In this document: piece by piece, positions 30,279 to 38,412 of the stretch
Layout of the letters: each line of letters starts with the position of its first letter
Numbering within the stretch: position 1 is the stretch's first letter
Source of the DNA: Candidatus Hydrogenedentota bacterium
GTDB taxonomy: Bacteria; Hydrogenedentota; Hydrogenedentia; Hydrogenedentales; JAEUWI01
NCBI GenBank assembly: GCA_019637335.1
Contig: JAHBVV010000007.1
Coordinates: forward strand, 181,210 to 245,209
Length of the DNA: 64,000 nt
Direction of reading: 5' to 3'
Notes under the pieces: model-generated
Database searches by the model: none
The model's input: the letters and a program-made list of their open reading frames with translations, nothing else
Told to the model about the DNA's origin: nothing
Position numbers and translations under genes: made by a program

Positions 30279-31559
30279 ATGCGCGTAGGCATTATTGGCG
30301 CCGGAATCTCCGGTTTGAGTGCGGCTCTCGCCCTCCGGCAGGCGGGGCACGAGGTGGATGTGTTCCAGCGGGAGGACGAGGCCGGCGGCCTGCTGGCGAC
30401 CTTCGATTTCGACGGTGTCCCCGTGGAGCATTTCTACCATTTCCTCTGCCGCACCGACATCGGCTTCTTCCGGTTCTGCCAGCAGCTCGAAATCTCGCCG
30501 TTTCTTCGATTCGACGAGGTATCCACCGGTTTCTATTACAACGGCGCGCCCTTCCGCTTCTGCAAGCCGCTCGACCTCCTGCTCTTCCCCGGATTCCCGC
30601 TGGCCGACCGGCTGCGGCTTGGGAAATTCGCGATCGACATCCGAAAGCGGCAGGACTGGGAAGCGCTCGATCGCATTCCCGCGAAGCAATGGCTGATCGA
30701 TCGGCTCGGCGAGACGGTCTACCGCGTGGTGTGGGAGCCGCTCCTGGCCCTGAAGTTCGGCGACTACCACGACCGGATCTCCGCGGCGTGGATCGCGCAT
30801 CGCGTGCACCGCGTGGCGCGGTCGCGCAACCAGATGGGCTACCTGGAAGGCGGGACGCGCCGCCTCCTCGACACGCTGGTCGCGCGCCTGGAAGCTGAAG
30901 GCGTCCGGCTGCACACCGGTCGCCCGGTGAAGCGCATCCTCGCGGAGGGCGACCGCGTTTCCGGGCTCGCCTTCGACGGCCATCCGGACCACGCGTGCGA
31001 CCGCGTCATATCCACCGTGCCGCTGCCCGTGCTCGCGGGGCTCCTGCCCGCGGGCTGGGAGGAATACGCCGCCGCACTCTCGCGCATCGACTACATCGGC
31101 GTGGTCTGCGTGGCGCTGAAACTGCGCCGGCCCGTCTCGCGCCATTTCTGGTACAACGTGCACGACCCGCGCATCCCCTTCAACGGCATCATCGAATACA
31201 CCAACCTGAACCCCATGCCGGGACTCGGCGGCCATCTCGTCTACGTGCCCTACTACGCCGCCACCGACCGGCCCATCTACAGCCTCCCGGACGCCGAGGC
31301 CGTCGCGCAATCCTGGGCGGCGCTGAAACGGATGAATCCCGCCCTGGAGGACGGCGATCTGCTCGACAGCCATGTCGCGCGCACGCCCTATGCGCAGGCC
31401 ATCTGCCCGGCGGGTTTCCAGGACATGCTGCCCGACCAGATAGCCCCGCTCAAGGGCCTGCGCCTGCTCGATTCCACCTTTCTCTACCCGGAAGACCGCA
31501 CGCAATCCGGCCACATCGTCAAGGCCCTCGCCTGCGCGGCGGACATCGAAGCGGAATGA
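30279..31559 (+). CDS. FAD-dependent oxidoreductase (amine oxidase / protoporphyrinogen-oxidase-like)
   Basis: The product is 426 aa from ATG 30279 (AGGA 5 bases upstream). The N-terminal Rossmann motif is GIIGAGISGLSAALALRQAG, with Gly7, Gly9 and Gly12, followed at the end of strand 2 by VFQREDEAGG. GGTRRLLDTLVARLEAEGVRL and VISTVPLPVLAGLLP are typical of the flavin-containing amine-oxidase group. The C-terminal FAD-contact region is KGLRLLDSTFLYPEDRTQ. Homologues often act in cell-surface or glycolipid biosynthesis gene sets. The stop codon overlaps the start of a methyltransferase (ATGA), so the two are co-translated. Exact substrate unknown. Confidence 0.85.
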   Translation: MRVGIIGAGISGLSAALALRQAGHEVDVFQREDEAGGLLATFDFDGVPVEHFYHFLCRTDIGFFRFCQQLEISPFLRFDEVSTGFYYNGAPFRFCKPLDLLLFPGFPLADRLRLGKFAIDIRKRQDWEALDRIPAKQWLIDRLGETVYRVVWEPLLALKFGDYHDRISAAWIAHRVHRVARSRNQMGYLEGGTRRLLDTLVARLEAEGVRLHTGRPVKRILAEGDRVSGLAFDGHPDHACDRVISTVPLPVLAGLLPAGWEEYAAALSRIDYIGVVCVALKLRRPVSRHFWYNVHDPRIPFNGIIEYTNLNPMPGLGGHLVYVPYYAATDRPIYSLPDAEAVAQSWAALKRMNPALEDGDLLDSHVARTPYAQAICPAGFQDMLPDQIAPLKGLRLLDSTFLYPEDRTQSGHIVKALACAADIEAE

Positions 31560-32224
31560 CCGGCGGCGGCCCGGACAGCGCGGGCGTTCGAGCGCATTAC
31601 GCCGCGCTCGCCCGCGACTATGATCGCCGGGCGAACCGCGCGTGTGGCCGCGCCTACGAAGACCTGATCCGCCGCACATTCGCCGGGCGCCGCCGCGTGC
31701 TGGAGATCGGCGCGGGCTCCAGCCCACGCGCGGGGCTTGCGGGCGCGCCGCGGGCCGTCGCGTGTGACCTTTCCTGGCCCATGCTCGCCGCCCGAAACGC
31801 GTTGCCCGACCTCCCGCGCGCCGTGGCCGACGGCGCCGCGCTCCCCTTCGCAACCGGCGCCTTCGATGGCGTCTTCTCGATCAACGTCATCGAGCACGTC
31901 CCCGATCCCGCCGTTTTCATCGCCGAATCCGCGCGCGTACTGGCCCCCGGCGGGCTGCTGTTGATCGTCACCCCCAACGGCGACGCCGCGCGGCTCCTGG
32001 CGCTGCTCGAACGCCTCCGCCTCAAGCTCCCCGAAGGCCCGCACCGCTTCCTCGGCGCCCGGGAGCTCGCGGAACTCTCCAGGGAGGCCTTCGATACCCT
32101 CGAGCACCGTAAATTCCTCGCCCTGCCCGCCGGTCCCCCGGCCTTCGTGCGCGGGATCGATGCGCTCGTCCGCGCGGGTATGGGGCGCGGCCTGTTTCAG
32201 TACGCGGTGCTGCGGCGGCGTTGA
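31556..32224 (+). CDS. SAM-dependent methyltransferase, class I
   Basis: The product is 222 aa. The ATG overlaps the preceding stop by four bases. Motif I is VLEIGAGSSPRAGL near residue 48, motif II acidic residue is in AVACDLSWPML, and FDGVFSINVIEHVPDPAVFI is the post-II strand typical of the Methyltransf_11 group. RVLAPGGLLLIVTPNG is motif III. It probably methylates the product or a companion substrate of the coupled FAD enzyme. The C-terminal 50 residues are Arg/Leu-rich without further motifs. Confidence 0.85.
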   Translation: MTGGGPDSAGVRAHYAALARDYDRRANRACGRAYEDLIRRTFAGRRRVLEIGAGSSPRAGLAGAPRAVACDLSWPMLAARNALPDLPRAVADGAALPFATGAFDGVFSINVIEHVPDPAVFIAESARVLAPGGLLLIVTPNGDAARLLALLERLRLKLPEGPHRFLGARELAELSREAFDTLEHRKFLALPAGPPAFVRGIDALVRAGMGRGLFQYAVLRRR

Positions 32225-32277
32225 AGGGGGGGATTGCGACGTGCGGCATTCCGATGTGGAACGATTTTCCGCGTTTT

Positions 32278-32314
32278 CCTTGTAAATCATCCACGCCGTG
32301 GAAGATTTGCAAGG
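32278..32314. other. Imperfect 18-bp stem hairpin
   Basis: CCTTGTAAATCATCCACG pairs imperfectly with CCGTGGAAGATTTGCAAGG 54 bases after the methyltransferase stop. There is no T-run. It could stabilise the 3' end of the two-gene transcript or be another dispersed palindrome. Confidence 0.4.
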
Positions 32315-32542
32315 ATAACCAGGGCGCCTGTCCCGTGCGCCGCGTGGCGACATCGCGTTTCAGGAGGATTTGCAATCCAGCCGAACCGCCACGGTCTGTC
32401 CCGGCAGGACTTCTACTTCCACAACATCTTCATAGTCGCCCGAGTCATCGTCCGCTTCGCCGTCTCCCGTAGGTTCTCAAAGTCCCAGGATGCCGATTGC
32501 GCCCCTTGCGCGGCGATCAGAGGGGATACTGGTGTATGATAG

Positions 32543-32626
32543 TGTACGCAAGTCGGCGGCGCATTCGTTCTTCGGCTTGAGGACGGCGGCCATGCCTTCG
32601 ATCTCGACTTGGTGGATTACCATTAG
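32543..32626 (+). pseudogene. higB: higB toxin relic, C-terminal end only
   Basis: In one frame, after a TAG at 32540-32542, the bases encode a 27-residue tail reading ...FVLRLEDGGHAFDLDLVDYH, then TAG. This closely resembles the conserved HigB/RelE C-terminus (FRWEDGDAYEVEIVDYH). A full HigB is about 90 residues; upstream bases do not continue the family. An ATGATAGTG at 32536 could be the remnant of the original start in another frame, implying an internal deletion. The MITE at 32628 begins two bases after the stop codon, between this relic and higA. Confidence 0.65.
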
Positions 32627-32627
32627 G

Positions 32628-32916
32628 GTAACACTTTAGCGGTCTGAAGTGCGGAACAGTATGTGTTTTTACCAATGGAGCCGGTGTGTATGGAGCGCCG
32701 GCGGCCCGCCGGCATTGCACCGAAGGTGCAAGAATACGTTGCCGGAGTCCTCCGACGACACGCGGCTTCTAATGCGACGGTAGCATTTCCAGAACGCTGT
32801 ATTGCGCCGGGGGCGCAATCTGCCGGCGGGCCGCCGGCGCTCCATAATTGCGCGTAGCCTTTATTCAGCAAGTCGCTCTGGTTTGGCCACTGTACTTCGT
32901 TCGGCTAAAGTGATAC
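32628..32916. mobile_element. MITE copy 2, 289 bp, inserted between higB relic and higA
   Basis: GTAACACTTTAGC at the left and GCTAAAGTGATAC at the right are inverted repeats matching at 12 of 13 positions. CCATTAGG is duplicated on both sides (32620-32627 and 32917-32924). Removing one copy plus the element joins the higB stop directly to the higA leader. Inside are GAGCGCCGGCGGCCCGCCGGC and GCCGGCGGGCCGCCGGCGCTCC palindromes and no transposase. Confidence 0.92.
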
Positions 32917-32940
32917 CCATTAGGAAAGGCGCAATTTAAC

Positions 32941-33228
32941 ATGATGAAAATGACTCTACCCCACCCCGGGCATACGATTAAGGACGGCTGCCTGGACGCG
33001 CTGGGCATGAGCGTCACGGAAGCCGCGAAAAAGCTTGGGATTGCGCGGCATACGCTCTCGCGCGTAATCAACGGCCACGCGGGCATTTCGGCGGAGATGG
33101 CCATCCGGCTGGAAAAGGCGGGCTGGTCGACCGCCGACCACTGGATGCGGCTGCAGGCGGCGCATGCCCTCGCCCAGGCCCGGAAACACGAGGACAAGAT
33201 CCACGTGGAACGGATTGGCGCGGCGTAG
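32941..33228 (+). CDS. higA: HigA-family antitoxin, XRE-type helix-turn-helix
   Basis: The product is 95 aa. The start [20 protein letters not shown] is the usual HigA/VapI opening, followed by the helix-turn-helix [20 protein letters not shown], then [20 protein letters not shown] and [14 protein letters not shown]. In an intact locus it would bind and neutralise HigB and repress the shared promoter. Its partner upstream is reduced to a C-terminal fragment, so this is an orphan antitoxin. AGGAAAGG immediately before the leader comes from the right-hand target duplication region, so the MITE insertion preserved the ribosome site but cut transcription continuity with higB. Confidence 0.9.
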   Translation: MMKMTLPHPGHTIKDGCLDALGMSVTEAAKKLGIARHTLSRVINGHAGISAEMAIRLEKAGWSTADHWMRLQAAHALAQARKHEDKIHVERIGAA

Positions 33229-33233
33229 GCGCG

Positions 33234-33272
33234 GCGCGCCTGGCCAACAACGGGACAGCCCCGGACGTTGGC
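33234..33272 (+). repeat. 39-bp dispersed repeat, left copy beside vapBC
   Basis: The unit starts GCGCGCCTGGCCAACAACGG and ends CCCCGGACGTTGGC. GCCAAC and GTTGGC can pair as a stem. A second copy with two differences lies at 34124-34162 in the same orientation, on the other side of vapBC. Confidence 0.85.
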
Positions 33273-33339
33273 CGTATCGTGATTGCATACCGGCGGCGGG
33301 ACGTGGCCATGGGTATGCTGGATTCCGTGAGGGCAACGC

Positions 33340-33777
33340 TCAAATCGGGTCGCATCCCGCGCGAAAGGGATTCACGATTTCCAGCCCTTCGATTTTCTGG
33401 CCGTCTTGCAGGTCCTCGGTCAGCAACCTCGCCGCCCCGGCTTCCCGCGCCGCCGCGATGATGAGCGCGTCGTAGAAGTGGTACTTGTAGCGGTCCTGCG
33501 TACGCAGCGTTTCACGGTAGAGTCCAGCACTCGGCATCACTCGCCAGAGCGGGAGCAGGACCTTTTCCAGAAATCGCTCGGTATCCTCGGCGCTTGCGGG
33601 CTCGGGCAATTTCGTGGATAGTACGTTGAGCGTCTCCTGAACCACTTGAAAGCTGATAATCCCGCTTTTCTCAAGCAGCGCGCTGGTCAAGACGCGTTCG
33701 GCGATTTCGCGCTTCGCGCCGTTGGTCTCGTCAAACAGATAGAGGAGTACGTTTGAGTCGATGAAATCAACGGGCAT
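33340..33777 (-). CDS. vapC: VapC-type PIN-domain ribonuclease toxin
   Basis: The product is 145 aa. The PIN-domain acidic residues are visible: Asp7 in FIDSNVLLYL, Glu48 in QVVQETLNVL, Asp103 in FYDALIIAAA and Asp122 in LLTEDLQDG. Together these bind the metal needed for RNA cleavage. It overlaps the upstream antitoxin gene by 11 bases, the common vapBC order. The family cleaves tRNA or rRNA and inhibits growth when the antitoxin is lost. All catalytic positions are intact, so it is probably functional. Confidence 0.92.
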   Translation of the reverse strand: MPVDFIDSNVLLYLFDETNGAKREIAERVLTSALLEKSGIISFQVVQETLNVLSTKLPEPASAEDTERFLEKVLLPLWRVMPSAGLYRETLRTQDRYKYHFYDALIIAAAREAGAARLLTEDLQDGQKIEGLEIVNPFRAGCDPI

Positions 33778-33991
33778 TTCTCTCGTCCCGGGTGAACGTG
33801 CGGCCTCCGGTCCGCAGTTTTCCCTGCAGATCGGCCACTACAGCCATCGCATCCTTCGCGCCGTCAACTTGTTGGGCATAGGACGCCAGCCAGCGCCGAA
33901 ACTGCTCGTCCAGCGTGGTCCGCTCCAGGCGCGCGCGGGCTTCAGCGGCATTGATGAGGCGCTCGTCGGCGCTGATGGTGATCGATTTCAT
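33767..33991 (-). CDS. vapB: VapB-type antitoxin
   Basis: The product is 74 aa. MKSITISADERLINAAEARA is a ribbon-helix-helix N-terminus of the kind that dimerises on DNA. The C-terminal half (DLQGKLRTGGRTFTRDERNA) is polar and flexible, as expected for the toxin-wrapping tail. AAGGAG lies about 11 bases before the ATG. It is translated first and overlaps vapC. The assignment rests on size, fold pattern and the adjacent PIN toxin. Confidence 0.85.
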   Translation of the reverse strand: MKSITISADERLINAAEARARLERTTLDEQFRRWLASYAQQVDGAKDAMAVVADLQGKLRTGGRTFTRDERNAR

Positions 33992-34123
33992 CTTGAATCA
34001 AACTCCTTGCCTTCAGTCTAATTCATTTCTACCACATTCGGCCAACTCCCGGCGCAAGTAAAACCATTGTTCTCCTGCTACCCGTTGCATCCTCCACGTG
34101 TCGGAACGGAGCTGTACGCTATC

Positions 34124-34162
34124 GCGCGCCTGGCCAACAATGGTACAGCCCCGGACGTTGGC
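34124..34162 (+). repeat. 39-bp dispersed repeat, right copy beside vapBC
   Basis: Same unit and orientation as 33234-33272 with two substitutions (CAATGGTACAG against CAACGGGACAG). Nothing else is evident in 33992-34242. Confidence 0.85.
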
Positions 34163-34242
34163 GTTTTCCTTGCTGAATGGCGCCAGCGCGTTGAAACGTT
34201 GACCCACCTTCTTTGATTTGGCGCCATGTGTCCGCGCGGTCC

Positions 34243-35619
34243 CTACGGGGCAACTTCGGGGATGAGCACTTTCTGCACCGCCAGGTTCATCAGCGGCTCC
34301 ACCGCCTCATCCACCCAGAGCCAGGTGTGGTGCGTGTTGAAGCCGTCGTCGGTGGCGGCGGCGGAGGGGATGTAGCCCGGCGCGCTTTCGCCGTAGCCAG
34401 CGATCACGACCTGCGCGTCGGGGCGCATGCCCTGCGCGGTGATCTGGTACTGCACGAAGGACTCGGCGGGCATGAGCAGGAAGACCGCGCGGCCGAAGTC
34501 GACCGCGCAGATGTCGATGGGAATGCCTTTCTCGCAGCGCATGCGCCAGCTCAGGCCCATGGCGGCCATGTTTCGCGCGAAGGGCTTCTCGCCGGGGTCG
34601 TTCAGCGTGGCCCGGAGCTCCTCCTCGGAAAAGCCTTCGGAACTGCGCGGCGGCAGGAAAAGCGGGGCGCTCCGGAAAGCGGCCTTTTCCAGGGGGAACC
34701 TCTCGGCGGCTTCGAATGCGGCCTTCATCCCGGCGTGAAGCTTCTTTGCCAGCACCGGCCGGTTTTCGGGGCTTCCATCGTTGAACTTCCCGGCGGTCAC
34801 GTCGCCGCTGCACCCGGAGAAGTACATCTGGTGCACCCCCGGCAGGTCCGCCTCGCGCATGGCCCGCGCCATGCCGGGGAAATCCGCGCTGACGTAGCCC
34901 TTGCCGTAGTGGCTCATGGGGTGGACGGAGTAGCTGCTGAGCACCGCGACCGGCTGATCGCCGTTCCAGAAGCTCAGGCTCCGCAGCCAGGGGTCCACGA
35001 GGTCGATGGGCAGTTCCTGGAGGTTCGCCGGGCTTGCGCTGCCGCGCCCGAAGTTGATCGTGCCGTCGGGATGCACCGCGCGCCGGTTGGAGGTGATCTC
35101 CATGACCTGCGCCACGCCGATCGCGTAGTGGGTGACCGGCTGGGCGAGGGGGAGCGCGTCCCGAAGCGCTTCCGCCGTGCGCTGGACCGCCTCCTCGTGA
35201 AAGCCGGGGAAAACCAGGCTCTTTTCCAGGCCGACCTCGTCCAGCAGTTTCTGCGCGTTCAGATCGGCCACGGGCGCGTCGTGCTGGTGGATGGCCGCGA
35301 GGAGCACGCGCTCTTTCGCCGTGCCCGCGGCCTCCGCGAGGACCTCGCGCCAGCGGTCGTAGGCGTCATTGCGGATCTCGCACCAGTCGATGGAGAGGAA
35401 AACGATGGGCTGATCCGCGCCAAGCAGCACCACGCCCTTCGCGTAAAGCGGGTCGACGATCTCTTTGGCCGGCTCGACGCCGCCGCCCATCCCGGGGTGA
35501 CCCAGGGGGACCGTTACGTCGGCGGTAAACGGGGCGAGCCTGAACTCCGCCGCGGCAGGCAGCGCAAACAGGGCGAGCGCCAGGAAGAAGCCATTGACTC
35601 GGGCGGCGTACTTCATCAT
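34243..35619 (-). CDS. Exported neutral/alkaline ceramidase-like protein
   Basis: The product is 458 aa. Signal peptide: VNGFFLALALFALPAAAEF. The mature part matches the neutral ceramidase N-terminal family: VTVPLGHPGMGG near the start, LLAAIHQHDAP with the zinc His pair, SSYSVHPMSHYG with another metal His, SADFPGMARAMRE, and QMYFSGCSGDVTAGKFND, which aligns with the Gly-Ser-Gly-Asp nucleophile area; here Cys-Ser replaces it. In PVC-like bacteria this family is expanded and many members lack proven ceramidase activity. It may hydrolyse amide bonds outside the cell; the substrate is open. Two adjacent ATG codons begin the frame (35619 and 35616). Confidence 0.8.
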   Translation of the reverse strand: MMKYAARVNGFFLALALFALPAAAEFRLAPFTADVTVPLGHPGMGGGVEPAKEIVDPLYAKGVVLLGADQPIVFLSIDWCEIRNDAYDRWREVLAEAAGTAKERVLLAAIHQHDAPVADLNAQKLLDEVGLEKSLVFPGFHEEAVQRTAEALRDALPLAQPVTHYAIGVAQVMEITSNRRAVHPDGTINFGRGSASPANLQELPIDLVDPWLRSLSFWNGDQPVAVLSSYSVHPMSHYGKGYVSADFPGMARAMREADLPGVHQMYFSGCSGDVTAGKFNDGSPENRPVLAKKLHAGMKAAFEAAERFPLEKAAFRSAPLFLPPRSSEGFSEEELRATLNDPGEKPFARNMAAMGLSWRMRCEKGIPIDICAVDFGRAVFLLMPAESFVQYQITAQGMRPDAQVVIAGYGESAPGYIPSAAATDDGFNTHHTWLWVDEAVEPLMNLAVQKVLIPEVAP

Positions 35620-35657
35620 TTTCGTCGTTCCTTATTGCGCGCCACGGGCACGCACGG

Positions 35658-35682
35658 GCCGGCACGGATGCCGGCGCTCCAT
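35658..35682. repeat. REP-like palindrome
   Basis: GCCGGCacggatGCCGGC is followed by GCTCCAT. The terminal GCCGGCGCTCC motif is shared with the interior of the MITEs and with the palindrome at 45589-45634. Confidence 0.6.
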
Positions 35683-35811
35683 CGGGGTTGAATTTGATCT
35701 CTTGCGCGCGTTGTCGGTCAAGCGCGCCCGTCCTGGTTTCATGGGCGGGGTGGACAACGTGGACGACTAAACTTCCGCCTTGTCCAGCTGCCAACGGTCA
35801 ACTGTCAACGG

Positions 35812-37926
35812 TCAATTCTCACCTGCCCCCACCACCTTCAGCGTCACATCATGCAGCTTGTCTTCATCGCCCAACAGCGCCATCGCCCCGTGGGGGCTGT
35901 GCACCGTGATCTGGCCGCTGATATTGTAAAAGCCGTTGTCGCTGTGGTCCTCGTAGAACTGGAGCGCCGGGCGATATGCCCAATCGTAGACCTCGCAGTC
36001 CTCGAAATGCACGCCGCCGGTGCGCGCGACGAGGCTGGGGCGGCGCGCATGGATCAGCACCGGCACGCGCGGCCCGCCGTAATCGCGAAACGCGGAGACC
36101 CACGGGTTCGCCCAGGTGCAGCGCGTAAACTTCACATCCACGCTCAGCGCCGACACGTCAAACACCTTCACGCCCTCCTTGCCGGTGTTCTCCGTCGTGC
36201 AATCCACGAATTCGATGGTCCCCGCCGGCCCGTTGTCGTTCGCCGTGCCGATGGCCATCCCCGCCCATCCGGTCTGGCCCATATCCTGGAAATCGTCGAG
36301 CGTCATGCCGGACTTGCCCATCCGCGAGACGCAATTCTCGAAGCGGATGCTCACGGATTCGCTTTCGATGGTCATCGGGTTCAGGTAAATCAGGATCTGG
36401 TGGCCGGCGTTGTTCTCGAAAACGGAATTGCGCACCACACAGTTGACGAAGCGCTGGTCCGAGCTGTCCGGCTCGAAATCGATGCCCGCTTCCGGCGCCG
36501 TGCCGCCCGTGTTGGAGAAGGTGCAATTCTCGATCAGCAGGTTCTGCGCGCTGATCACGCTCATCCCCTGGCGGTGGTTGTCATCGCACACCACATCGCG
36601 CACCGTGATGTTCTCGCCCCAGCGCCGGTCGCCGCCGCCGTCGATGTAGATGCCGTCGCCGCCGGAAGACTCCACGCGGAGCCCCTCGATCAGCACGTTC
36701 TTGCAGCCCATGAGCCGGATGCCCATGCGCCACTCCGCTTTGGTGTACTGCGCGGGGTCCTGGTAGTCCTTCTTCCACATGCGCAGTGTCGCCCCATAGC
36801 CTCGGATCGTCAGGTTCTCCGCGTTGTGCGCCGCCAGCAGCGAGTCGCCGCCGCCCTTGAACTCGCCGCGCTTCGCGAGCAGCAGCACGCCCGGCTCGAA
36901 CTCCAGCTCCAGGTCGCCTCGGAGCGTGATCGGCCGCACGATCCACGGTTTGCCCACAAACGGAATCAGGACCTTCTTCGCGCCGGAATCGATCGCCGAC
37001 TGGACCGCCGCCGTTGCGTCTTCCGGGTCAAAGCCCCACCAGGCCGCATTCGCGAAGTCCTTCGCGCCATTGGCGATCGCCGCCACCGCCGCCGGGTTGA
37101 CCGCGTTTCGCGAGCGCGCGCCGTGTTGCTCCAGCGGAAGCAAATCAACGCGCCGCACGAAGAGTTCCGCGCCCTCGGACTGGATCTGAAGCTGGCCGCT
37201 GGTGGGGGTCGTGTCGATGGATTCGTTTACATGAATGCCGTTGAGGAAAACCTGGATCGCCCCGCGATCGACGATGACTTCGAGCGTGTTCCATTCACCC
37301 ACCGGCGTCTCGGCGTCGTGTTCCCCGCGGAATCCCAACACGTCCTCCCAGTCGGGGGAGCGCCCCCACCAGTTGATGCGCCCGCTGTTGATCGTGACCG
37401 GCTGGCCCTTGGTCTTGTAGATGTGGCTGCCGCCCTGCTTTTCCTTCGCGACGTTCGCGGTGAGCGAGAAGGCGTCCGTGCCGTCGCCGACCACGATAAA
37501 GTCGCCCGTGCCCCCCTCGATCATCTGCACCTCGATGGAGTGCTTCCAGATGCCGCTGTACCCGCCATCTTCGCCCACGCTGTGGACCAGGAAGCCGCTG
37601 TCGCGTGTGGCCTTCTCGCGCTTGCCCCAGGTTTTCTCGCCCCACTTGAACTCGACTATGGCCTTGTAGCGATCGAAGGAATCGTGGGTCGTGATGCAGC
37701 CCCAGTCCTCGCCGGAAATCCGGATCATGCCGTCCTGGACCGTAAACACGCCGTTGGGATCGTTGTTCACGCCGTGTTCCTGAAGAAAGGTGTACCAGTT
37801 CGTCAAGTCCTGGCCGTTGAACAGGGCGATAGGCTCAGTGACCTCGCGGACCTCGGCCCGGGCGAGCGCAGGGGCCAGGGCCAGGGCGGCGAAAAGCGCC
37901 GCCCGTAGAATCGTGGGGTAATGCAT
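35812..37926 (-). CDS. Exported DUF1080 (3-keto-disaccharide hydrolase) and parallel beta-helix fusion
   Basis: The product is 704 aa. Signal peptide: ILRAALFAALALAPALARAE. Residues 30-270 are a DUF1080 concanavalin-like domain (EPIALFNGQDLTNWYTFLQE, RDSGFLVHSVGED, SIEVQMIEGGTGDFIVV). From about residue 285 the sequence becomes a right-handed parallel beta-helix (NLTIRGYGATLRM, NVLIEGLRVESSGGDGIYID, NITVRDVVCDDNHRQGMSVI, NLLIENCTFSNTGG), as in pectate-lyase-like proteins. Together they suggest an exported glycan-binding or degrading enzyme. The combination in one chain is typical of PVC/Hydrogenedentes genomes. Active-site residues cannot be assigned with confidence. Confidence 0.85.
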   Translation of the reverse strand: MHYPTILRAALFAALALAPALARAEVREVTEPIALFNGQDLTNWYTFLQEHGVNNDPNGVFTVQDGMIRISGEDWGCITTHDSFDRYKAIVEFKWGEKTWGKREKATRDSGFLVHSVGEDGGYSGIWKHSIEVQMIEGGTGDFIVVGDGTDAFSLTANVAKEKQGGSHIYKTKGQPVTINSGRINWWGRSPDWEDVLGFRGEHDAETPVGEWNTLEVIVDRGAIQVFLNGIHVNESIDTTPTSGQLQIQSEGAELFVRRVDLLPLEQHGARSRNAVNPAAVAAIANGAKDFANAAWWGFDPEDATAAVQSAIDSGAKKVLIPFVGKPWIVRPITLRGDLELEFEPGVLLLAKRGEFKGGGDSLLAAHNAENLTIRGYGATLRMWKKDYQDPAQYTKAEWRMGIRLMGCKNVLIEGLRVESSGGDGIYIDGGGDRRWGENITVRDVVCDDNHRQGMSVISAQNLLIENCTFSNTGGTAPEAGIDFEPDSSDQRFVNCVVRNSVFENNAGHQILIYLNPMTIESESVSIRFENCVSRMGKSGMTLDDFQDMGQTGWAGMAIGTANDNGPAGTIEFVDCTTENTGKEGVKVFDVSALSVDVKFTRCTWANPWVSAFRDYGGPRVPVLIHARRPSLVARTGGVHFEDCEVYDWAYRPALQFYEDHSDNGFYNISGQITVHSPHGAMALLGDEDKLHDVTLKVVGAGEN

Positions 37927-38141
37927 GGTGTGGGGTCCTCATCCTTCCGTTGGCGCCGCTACCGGTGTGGTCGCGGCGGCCTTCGATTATGCAAGCTGCG
38001 GGCGGCGTTGGCAAGTGCGCGGCGCCCGAAAAAATCGCGGGAGTTCGAAGGCGATGGTGAAGTCCTGATATTACCGCGCCCAAACAGGGGAGAAGTAGTC
38101 AAAGTCTCGTTTTTTCGGTTCGCCGGAAACCCGCCATGATA

Positions 38142-38319
38142 CGGGCCTTCAGCCCTGGCCGAAATCGTCGTCATTCTGCCTGGGCCTGCGGCCCAGGCTG
38201 GTATGATCGGCGCCTTCGGCGCTGAAGAAACGACATTCAGGGCCGACGGCCGGTTTCAAACCAGCCTGGGCCATCGGCCCAGGCAAAGGAATCAATCGGT
38301 ATTGAGGGCTGAAGGCCCG
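38142..38319. repeat. Nested inverted-repeat element, 178 bp
   Basis: The outer arms CGGGCCTTCAGCCCT (38142-38156) and AGGGCTGAAGGCCCG (38305-38319) are perfect 15-bp inverses. Inside, the arms at 38177-38202 and 38260-38285 are inverses of each other, and each itself contains a CCTGGGCC...GGCCCAGG palindrome. It is the main content of the gene-free stretch 37927-38412. Confidence 0.85.
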
Positions 38320-38412
38320 CTCCATCGCGCTGGAAAACCATCGGCGATATCAAGACTGCTCCCGAACGCGATGCCTCGAACTCCCGCGCATTGGTGCGTC
38401 TCTAACCCTGGC

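Noticed and set aside
34013..34207. A 64-aa minus-strand open frame
   Set aside because: It overlaps the 39-bp dispersed repeat, has no ribosome site and no recognisable features.
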